From Metridium senile (Eukaryota > Cnidaria > Anthozoa > Actiniaria > Metridiidae): 64,000 bases of DNA. The position numbers and the translations under genes are program-made. Within the stretch, counting starts at the first letter, position 1. Every line of letters begins with the position of its first letter. The stretch is taken from contig OX459103.1 of the NCBI GenBank assembly GCA_949775045.1, forward strand, positions 8,527,842 to 8,591,841, read 5' to 3'. Shown here one piece after another: positions 56,601 to 64,000 of this stretch. The notes beneath the pieces are model-generated. The model ran no database searches. It was not told the DNA's origin and saw nothing but the letters and a program-made list of their open reading frames with translations.

Positions 56601-59600
56601 TCGTCATCATCATTATCATCGTCATCATCATCATCATCGTCATCATCATCGTCGTCATCATCATCATCATCATCATCGTCATCATCGTCGTCATCATCAT
56701 CATCATCATCATCATCGTCATCATCATCGTCGTCATCATCATCATCATATTATTGATCGCCTTTCTTCATTCTTCAACATTACAATAAGGAGCTCCTCCC
56801 AGGGGTTTTAGGGATCAAGGGAGCACGGGCATTTATTTTTAGGGAACAAGGGATACTGCCAAATTATTTTTGTGAACAAGGGAGCAAAATATGATAAAAC
56901 AATAGTTTTTTGGGATCATGGGAACATAAGGTAAAACATTTTAGGGACACAGTTATTTTACTTATGGTGAACAAGGGAGAAAATGCAAAAAGATCAAAGG
57001 ATCATGGGAGCATGCACCCTCCTGGGAGGGGCTCAATAAGACACTACCTCGCCTATTCTTTAATTCAATTCTTACACTTCTTATTCTCAGTTCGATCCAG
57101 TGGTTCAGCGTGGTAATGAAGGTGTGGTCCACCATTTCATCGTCATGGTCTGTGATCCTGGCTTACCAGAGCATTACGTGAATGTGTCTGGCGATTGTGA
57201 TGACAGAGCGAATATGCCTGCAGAGGTGTTAAAGTGCCGTGGCCTTGGAATGCTGGCTGCAGCATGGGGAATAGGTGGAGGGGTAAGTAGGACCAGAGCG
57301 AGAGAGTGGTGGAGTCACAACATACTTTTTTTTACTGGGGAGGGGGAGCAAAAGGTTTTTATGTTAAGCTGCTGCATGAGGCATAGGTGCGTGTAGAGAG
57401 TTCTTGGGCAATTGAAACCCGAGTGTCATACCTCTAAAGGGGTGCGGACAGCTGTAAAAGTAGTGTTTTTTAGGTATAATAAACATCACTATTTATCATA
57501 CTGAATTATAAATGGAAACTAGCGAGTAAACTAGTATAGGCTGCGTTGTTGTTTGATATAAACGTTAGGTAATATAATGAAATTTGTAACACCGCAAAAA
57601 ATGTTGACTTAACGGAGGGCTAAAGCTCGAAACGTCAGTAAAGTTAAGTCAACATTTTTTACGGTGTTACAAATTTCATTTTTCATACTGAATTAAGTAT
57701 TTGTTTTCATTCTTCATTTTCACTATAGATCGATTAACACAATACCATCATCAGACATTAATTATCGATAACATCTCCGCTATCATCATTATCATTGTAA
57801 TCATTATCATCATTATAATCATCCTCATAACCATATTCATCAATATTATTACTCATTATCACGTGATCGTCATCATCATATCCGCTATCATCATTATCAT
57901 TACCATCATTATAATCATCCTCATAACCATATTCATCAATATTATTACTCATTATCACGTGATCGTCATCATCATATCCGCTATCATCATTATCATTACC
58001 ATCATTATAATCATCCTCATAACCATATTCATCAATATTTTTACTCATTATCACGTGATCGTCATCATCATAATCTTCATCATCATTTTCATCAAAATCA
58101 TCATCACAAAACATCCTTTATTACAAAAAACACTTTCTTCTTTACCAGTATAATAAACTTAAACCAATAGATAATGGCCCTAACAACCTAGCTATTAACT
58201 CATAAAGTTATTAGTTAGTAGACCACTACCTAAAAATAACCTATTCTAATTAAAATTCGTATAAAATATTGTATTTCATGCATGCAAGGTAGAAATAAAA
58301 ATGTTGTTGTTGTTGTATGCCCAAATATCCAGTGATACCTTCGTAATTCTTTTACCTGTCAGCCATTTGTGTATCCTGACCATGTTAGAAGAGGGAAGAG
58401 AGGTATACAGGGCACAACATAATTCTTGAGGGTGTGGAGTAGGTAGGACCAAGAGGAAGATAGTTGGCGCATCACAATTCTTGGGGGAGGGGGGAGGGAG
58501 GAAATATCATCGAAGGATACTATAGGATATGCAGTGATACCTTTGTAATTGTTTTACCTGTCAGCCATTTGTGTATCCTGACCATGTTGGTTTTCCTATC
58601 GGTGTTGAGTATACTGGAAGACATTTTGTCATGGAAGTACACTACGATAATCCTGACTTAAAAACTGGTAAGAATTGTGATTCGTTCCCATTCGTCGGGA
58701 TTGATGCATGGACGATCCGGCGATGGATGGATGAATGGACGAATCCGGCGATGGATGGATGAATGGACGAATTATAACAAATGGATGGATGAACGGACGA
58801 ATGGATTGATGAGTGGACGAATGGATTGATGCATATGGACGAATCCGGCGATGGATGAATGGATGGACGAATCCGGCGATGGATGGATGAATGGACGAAT
58901 GGATTGATGAATGGATGGACGAATTATAACAAGTGGATGGATGGATTTATTAAATGATTTGATTTTAATCAATTTGCCACAATGGCAGGGATAAAGACAC
59001 AGGGCAGAGCCCCAATTGCTGGGCAATATCCCCAAATGAATGGATGAATGGACGAATGGATTGATGAGTGGATGGATGGATGGATGGATGGATGAATGGA
59101 GGGAGGGATGGACGAATGGATTGATGATTGTTCAAATGGATTGTTCGTAAAAATGTTAAGGTATCAGGTGATCTTCGCGACCGGTGTTCATTAACTCCTC
59201 ATCGATCGATCGAATTGTTCAGCGCTTATTTGCCATTACAAATTTTGCTGGCCGTGGATATATTTCATAGCACGCTAACTACTGAAGCAATCCCTATAAA
59301 AGTATACATTTTCTTAAAGCTGAATAAATTGAAGTTGCAACTATGTGATTTGTTTTGAAGAAGTACGGCTCGTTTTTTTTTAGTTGGTATTTTTTTTATT
59401 TTTGCCCGCTCATTTTTAAGAAGTTCCAGGAAAACCAGATTTTGCTGTACTTACAAACTGTTATCGCCATCGATTAGGGCACAGTTTGATCTCTTAAAAC
59501 GTGTCTCATTTGTTTTGATATCTTGTCGCGTATTAAAGTTATTGTACGATTTCTATAAAAATGGCTAAAAATCGCGTCTATCAACTTTGAAAGCAGATAG

Positions 59601-62600
59601 TTCCGTAGCAAACGCGTTAATCAAAAAAAGAGACGCGGTTTTATAGATCAAACTGTGCTCTAAATGATGGTGGTAACAGTTTGTGAGTACAGCAAAATCC
59701 GGTGTTCCTGGAACTTCTTAAAAATGAGCGTTCAAAAATCATAAAATATCAACTAACAAAAAACGAGCCATTATTCTTCAAAATCAACTCACATAGTTGC
59801 AATCTCCATTTACTCAGATTTAAGAAAATGAATACTTTTATCAATAGAGATTACTTCAGTAGTTAACGTGCTTTGAGGAGTTAATGAACATCGGTCGCGA
59901 AGGTCCCCTGATACCTTAACTTAACTTTTCTGACGTTTCGAGCTGTAGCACTTCGCCGGAATAAAATGAATTGATTGATTGATCATTACTGAAACCTATT
60001 GTGTTTCAGATATCGTTGACAGATCAGGAGTAAGATTCTACTATACTAATAAGCTAAGGGAACACGATGCAGGGGTCCTCACTGTTGGTGCAGTAGTTAA
60101 CTCATGGTTGATGGTCCCACCTCAACAGAAGGCCTGGACAACAACTGGATACTGTAGAAAACAATGCACTGAGGAGGTATAAGACGTTTAATTTATATTA
60201 GTGGCAGAAACCGCTAAAGGAATCCGCGCACCGAAATATTCAAGTTTTGACACCTTACTTGTTACTAGAAGCTTACATGTAAATCAAGAGTAGATACACC
60301 TCACTATATTGAGTTAATCATGCATTCAGGATGACACTTAATAGTGAGTTAACCCAACTCATTATTAAGAGTAAACATAAATGTATAGACGGCCTTTGAG
60401 TACAATGTACTCAATATAATGAGTTTAACTTCACTTTTACTCACTATAGAGTTGGGTTAACTCACTATTAAGTGTCATCCTGAATGCATGATTCACTCAA
60501 TATAAAAACTCAGCCGTTTTTGCAGTGTTGCTACATTTGGCCTTCAGAGGAGTCGAGAGTGGCCATATATTGAATCCGGATATACTTGATATTGTATTCC
60601 TTAATTTCCTTTTGATAGTTCTTTAGTAAGTAGACTTGAATAACTGCAAATTTACGGGAAGGAATTCAACTAAAACAATTTGAATTTCTGGAGCATTAGC
60701 AGCCTAAGTACAATGCATTTTGAGTGGAAGCCATCTTGAAAAGTGACCGGCATTGAGATACTTTGTTGTGAGCATCAGCCAGTCTGTTGTTAAAATATCA
60801 CATTCATTGCATTAGCATGGTATATTGTTAATATCTTCCAAGACCACAGTATAGTTAGGCTCTATTGTTAACCCATGAACAATAAAAACACTGTGTTTTT
60901 ATTATCCATGGTTAACCGAAAAAGTAAAAGCCTGTACAATACCGAACTTTAATGTATCTGATGTATCTCTTCCTTTGAACGTTTTTTTCTAATAAACGAC
61001 TTATATTTTAAGGTTTTGAAAAACAGCTCACTGCCCGAGAAGGGAATCAAGATTTTCTCAGCGTTTTTGCACACTCACTTGGCAGGTAAGAGACTGGAAA
61101 CGAGTCATGTTGACTTGGCCATGGTATCAATCTGTTTCTACTTCTCCCCCCACACACTCGACTACGTTTCCTATCTTTTAAAATACAGTGGAACCCCGCC
61201 TTACGACCACCCGCTTAATACGGCCACCCCGTTATTGCGGCCAGTTGTTTAGTTCCCGACGAAATGCATGCTCATACATTTTTTATAAAATTTACCCACT
61301 TAATACGGCCACCCCGTTAATACGGCCCCTTTGGGATGTCCCTTCGTTGGCCGGATTAACGGGGTTCCACTGTAAATAATTACCTCTTACGTAGGTGTTG
61401 CCACGTGGACCAAGCATGTCAGAAATGGAGTGGAACTGCCTGAGATCGCTCGTGACAACAACTATGACTTTAACTTTCAAGTAAGTATACAGCCGCTCTG
61501 ATGAATCTTGATATTGAAAGGTCCTATATATGAAAACAGCTTATGCTTGAATGGGGCTTTTATTTGGAAGGGTTTCCCATTCGGCATGGAGCGCCGGGTG
61601 CTATATTTGGAAGGGGTTTCCATTTGCAAGGGCCCTCCATTAGATGGGATTTATTATATAAAAGGCAACAAATTTTGAAACTACTTTCATTCGACCTCAA
61701 TTGAAATTGTGCTTATAATGAAATGTTTTTTACATTTGGATGAAAAATATTAGGATAATAATAATAATAATAACTTTTTGAACGTCTCAATCTTCTAGCT
61801 GGACGCAGTGCGCCCTGCTAATCGGGGAGAGTCACTCACACTCACTATATTTTGCACACAACTCGGCTCACATGTGCATTTTTTGCTGAGGGAGGAAAAC
61901 CGGATAACCCGGAGAAAAACCCTCGTGGCATAGGAGAGAAGAACACATCAAACAAACTCAACTCACATATAATCCATGCCCGAGCTGGGACTCGATCGAA
62001 CCTGGACCACAGCGGTGAGAGGCCAGCGCTCACACCGCTAGGCCATCCATGCCATCCATAAATCTTCAATTTCAAAGCGGCTAAATGTGCTTTCGTGTAA
62101 TGATAATATCATGATAATTTACATGTAATTTGTTCAACGTGTAGGATATCCAGTTTCTACAAAAGGAGGTTCACTTCAAACCGGTAAGTTTACAAAATCA
62201 CTATTACTATTATCGTTATCATTATTATATTATTATAATCATTATATTCATCATCATAATCATCATTGCGTACACTCATTATGACTATCGACATTATCAT
62301 CATCATTAACATCATCTTCACACACATCTTCACAAGCCACCACCACAAACAACTTCCACCACAAATCACCACCATCATCACCAAAGCCATAAACAACTTC
62401 CATGCACCACCTCCACCACCATCTCCGTAAATTTAACATCACCAGCGTTATCATTAATTTCTATTATTGTTGACAGGGAGATGATATCATAAATTTCTAT
62501 TATTGTTGACAGGGAGATGATATCATTAATTTCTATTATTGTTGACAGGGAGATGATATCATTAATTTCTATTATTGTTGACAGGGAGATGATATCATTA

Positions 62601-63419
62601 ATTTCTATTATTGTTGACAGGGAGATGATATCATTAATTTCTATTATTGTTGACAGGGAGATGATATCATTAATTTCTATTATTGTTGACAGGGAGATGA
62701 TATCATTAATTTCTATTATTGTTGACAGGGAGATGATATCATTAATTTCTATTATTGTTAACAGGGAGATGATTTAATTCACACCTGCATCTACAATACC
62801 ATGACCCGTAACAAACTCACTTACGTAAGTATCGAGCATTTGAAATCACAATATGTTATCATATACTTACAGCATAACGCGCTTTACCGTGGCCACCCAA
62901 TTAAAGTTTTGTACAAGTTGGCTTATCGTTCAAAAGTTTCTCTTTTCAAATTGTTTGCTACACCTTTTCAAATTTAAACATCCTGGGAGGTTTTTAGACA
63001 CTTATAAACTTTACTCTTGTCTTCGCTTTGAACATTTCAAAGTTTTTAACGTTTGACACTCGGCGTGTATTTTATATTAAGGTCAAATTCTCGCTTTCTG
63101 ATTGGTTAACTTGTACAAAACTTTAATTTGGTGGCCACGGTAAGGTGCGTCGCGCTGTAAAAGTCGACACAGTTTTAAAAGGGAGAACCAATCAAAATCG
63201 TTCATTCATCTTAAACATTCAGTTCCGTAGACACCCCCTGAAAAATTTCGGGATCCGTCACTGATTGTTGCACTTTATTTGCCTACAGGGTGGAGACTCG
63301 ACGAGAGAGGAGATGTGCTTAAACTTCATGTTCTACTATCCAATCCTGCCCAACCTATCACGTGTCTGTACATCCGGTGACCTTCAAGCAGGAGCTTCTT
63401 TGGTTGATAAGCATTATCC
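53677..63419 (+). CDS. DBH/MOXD1-like copper type II monooxygenase (partial, 11 exons)
   Basis: Exons 53677-53820, 55294-55464, 55994-56077, 57091-57282, 58565-58667, 60010-60176, 61013-61085, 61395-61480, 62145-62183, 62765-62824 and 63289-63419 join in phase. The first two exons are the end of a DOMON domain ('[19 protein letters not shown]', '[12 protein letters not shown]'). The rest is the two-lobed copper hydroxylase core. All ligand motifs are present: '[11 protein letters not shown]' and 'MEVHYDN' (CuH site), 'LHTHLAG' and the Met of '[13 protein letters not shown]' (CuM site). Family reaction: ascorbate- and O2-dependent hydroxylation, usually in secretory vesicles; the substrate is unknown here. 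The 5' exons (signal peptide, start of DOMON) are not seen, and the 3' end lies beyond 64000. DBH versus MOXD1 cannot be decided. Confidence 0.92.
54411..54684. mobile_element. Long perfect-type palindrome
   Basis: Arms of about 135 bp are nearly perfect complements meeting at 'acatgcacatgt'. The arms include 'acgtttcgatgtcgctgaca' and 'tatcctcttgggatcaatac'. Confidence 0.85.
54752..54950. mobile_element. TAA-target MITE, 'CCCCGTCTACACGG' ends
   Basis: 199 bp between TAA at 54749-54751 and TAA at 54951-54953. Ends 'gaccccgtctacacggatcc' and 'gattcgtgtagacgaggcc'. 'ccggata' and 'gaatccg' boxes recur inside. Confidence 0.85.
56110..56760. repeat. (GAT)n then (ATC)n microsatellites
   Basis: gat-type on the left half and atc-type on the right half, so the two arms could pair. 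Serine- and methionine-rich frames are artefacts. Confidence 0.95.
56785..57030. mobile_element. Inverted-repeat element, 'GAGCTCCTCCCAGGGG' type
   Basis: Left 'aggagctcctcccagggg' and right 'ctcctgggaggggctc' are imperfect complements. The interior repeats 'agggatcaagggagca' / 'gggaacaagggata'. Confidence 0.55.
57510..57685. repeat. Dispersed 'actagcgagtaaactagtat' repeat, third copy
   Basis: Carries 'gaaatttgtaacaccgcaaa' and 'aatgttgacttaac' followed by their complement around 'gctcgaaacgtcagtaaa', so its right half folds back. Confidence 0.6.
57770..58115. repeat. (ATC)n repeat with 96-bp higher-order unit
   Basis: 'attatcacgtgatcgtcatc' occurs at about 57856, 57952 and 58048, 96 bp apart. 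Each unit carries the palindrome ATCACGTGAT. Confidence 0.9.
58365..58388 (+). pseudogene. Decoy copy of the start of the DBH-like exon at 58565
   Basis: 'ccatttgtgtatcctgacca' plus 'tgtt' is identical to the real exon start. The preceding 30-plus bp 'cagtgatacctt' to 'cttttacctgtcag' are also duplicated with two or three changes. No donor follows. It lies 200 bp upstream of the real exon. Confidence 0.88.
58695..59125. repeat. (GATG)n-rich repeat with 'acgaatccggcgatggatgg' units
   Basis: A degenerate gatg array in which 'cgaatccggcgatggatg' recurs four times and 'aatggattgatg' many times. Confidence 0.85.
59150..59926. mobile_element. TIR element of about 780 bp, 'GGTATCAGG' ends, TTAA target
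   Basis: Left 'ggtatcaggtgatcttcgcg' and right 'cgcgaaggtcccctgatacc', each flanked by TTAA. Arms extend inward beyond 150 bp ('tcattaactcctca', 'caaattttgctg'). No transposase frame. DBH-like intron. Confidence 0.8.
60305..60505. mobile_element. Inverted-repeat element, intact copy
   Basis: 'atgcattcaggatgacactt' with 'aatagtgagttaacccaact' at the left and their complement at the right, around 'gcctttgagtacaatgtact'. Related to the interrupted copy at 44405-44700. Confidence 0.8.
61186..61372. mobile_element. Tigger/pogo-like MITE, 'CAGTGGAACCCCG' ends
   Basis: Ends 'cagtggaaccccg' / 'cggggttccactg' with TA at both sides (61184-61185, 61373-61374). 'cttaatacggccaccccgtt' is reiterated inside. 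187 bp, non-coding. Confidence 0.85.
61750..62062 (-). mobile_element. tRNA-derived SINE, second copy
   Basis: Antisense to 18473-18790 over the full length, with a (ATA)n tail at the left. Its B box carries a 4-base insertion ('ggttcgatcgagtccc') that should weaken Pol III recognition. Confidence 0.85.
62456..62764 (+). repeat. 36-bp tandem array carrying eight decoy splice acceptors
   Basis: Unit of 36 bp containing 'ttgttgacag' + 'ggagatgat'. The junction occurs at 62473, 62509, 62545, 62581, 62617, 62653, 62689 and 62725, and the ninth (62761) is the true acceptor of the exon at 62765. In the exon's frame each unit has a stop just before the next AG (TGA, or TAA in the last). Confidence 0.93.
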
Positions 63420-64000
63420 GTAAGTATCGCAAGAGAAGCATATATATATATAGAGCAAACTTCGTATGACTGTGAAAAGTCAGAGAACAGAGCCACCTTT
63501 CTTCCCCGCCGAAAATTGAGAGAAAAATGGCTCTGCCGACTCCCGATAAGTACCCTGTTGAGCATGCGCGAGGGTGACGTAATACAACGTAGGTCAAATG
63601 ACAACGGTAATTCACAAATGCTGCAGGTGACGTAGACGGAAAAAAATCGGTTTTAAACTAGTTTACTTGATGGATAACCCATAAATTTTACATCCAGAAG
63701 TTCGGATGTAATTATCGGGAGTCGGCAGAGCCATTTTTCTCTCACTTTTCGGCGGGGGAGAAAGGTGGCTCTGTTCGCAGAGTATTCCGTCTATCGCCTT
63801 AAATAATTAACTAAAATCAGTGCATGATCAGATGAATAAATGAATGGAGCAATTATAGAAATTATAAATATATGAATGAATGAAAGTAATGCACTAATAT
63901 ATGAGTAAAAGACTAAATGAATTGATACATAAAAAAATGAAGTAATAATGACAACTGACAACTTAATTAATAACTTTATTGTCCTTAAGAAATGTTCTAG
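63420..64000. other. Right edge: intron of the DBH-like gene
   Basis: Follows the donor at 63420. Holds the inverted repeat at 63481-63778 and an AT-rich 'gaatgaat' tract. No further exon is visible before the window ends. Confidence 0.6.
63481..63778. mobile_element. Foldback element, 'AACAGAGCCACCTTTC' ends
   Basis: Left 'aacagagccacctttcttcc' with 'aaaaatggctctgccgactc'; right arm is the complement ending 'gaaaggtggctctgtt'. About 300 bp, non-coding. Confidence 0.8.

Noticed and set aside
62456..62764. CRISPR-like array with 36-bp periodicity
   Set aside because: The whole 36-bp unit repeats with no variable spacer, and the setting is an intron of an animal gene.

Overview
The window is animal nuclear DNA: multi-exon genes with GT-AG introns, an AT-rich background, many microsatellites and many short inverted-repeat transposons. 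Gene content and repeat style suggest a cnidarian, probably an anthozoan (sea anemone or coral). That is inference; no sequence here names the species.

Six protein-coding genes can be modelled. From left to right they are: (1) a complete 22-exon ClC-6-type chloride/proton exchanger on + (1392-19822, 860 aa); (2) a two-exon Cys-rich putative zinc protein on - (22939-21116, 181 aa); (3) a seven-exon C8orf33/UPF0488 homologue on + (23328-27932, 209 aa), head-to-head with gene 2; (4) a single-exon CDCA3 (TOME-1)-like cell-cycle protein on - (29729-29103, 208 aa) with a C-terminal KEN box; (5) a 16-exon TTLL10-type tubulin glycylase homologue on + (30286-44044, 980 aa), head-to-head with gene 4, whose N-terminus carries an NlpC/P60-like cysteine peptidase fold and a long charged linker; (6) eleven exons of a DBH/MOXD1-type copper monooxygenase on + (53677-63419), lacking recognisable 5' exons and running off the right edge. 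I reconstructed every exon-intron junction by reading phase across GT-AG sites. Genes 1-5 each assemble into one open frame.

The genes are not an operon and share no obvious pathway. The notable organisation is two divergent promoter pairs (2/3 and 4/5).

Much of the rest is repeats. There are several families of short TIR elements with TAA or TA target duplications, tRNA-derived SINEs, poly(G)/poly(C)-bearing inverted repeats, and very large (ATTC), (GAT), (TTTA), (TAATG), (CTGT) and (CCAT) arrays. A roughly 1.1 kb TIR element at 48.3-50.5 kb contains an inverted copy of itself, flanked by a perfect 9-bp duplication.

The most unusual recurrent signal is duplication of splice-acceptor/exon-start segments inside the preceding intron. 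It occurs at four exons in three unrelated genes. In the last case a 36-bp unit is iterated so that eight decoy acceptors precede the real one. The other headline is the fusion of a peptidase-like domain with a tubulin amino-acid ligase.
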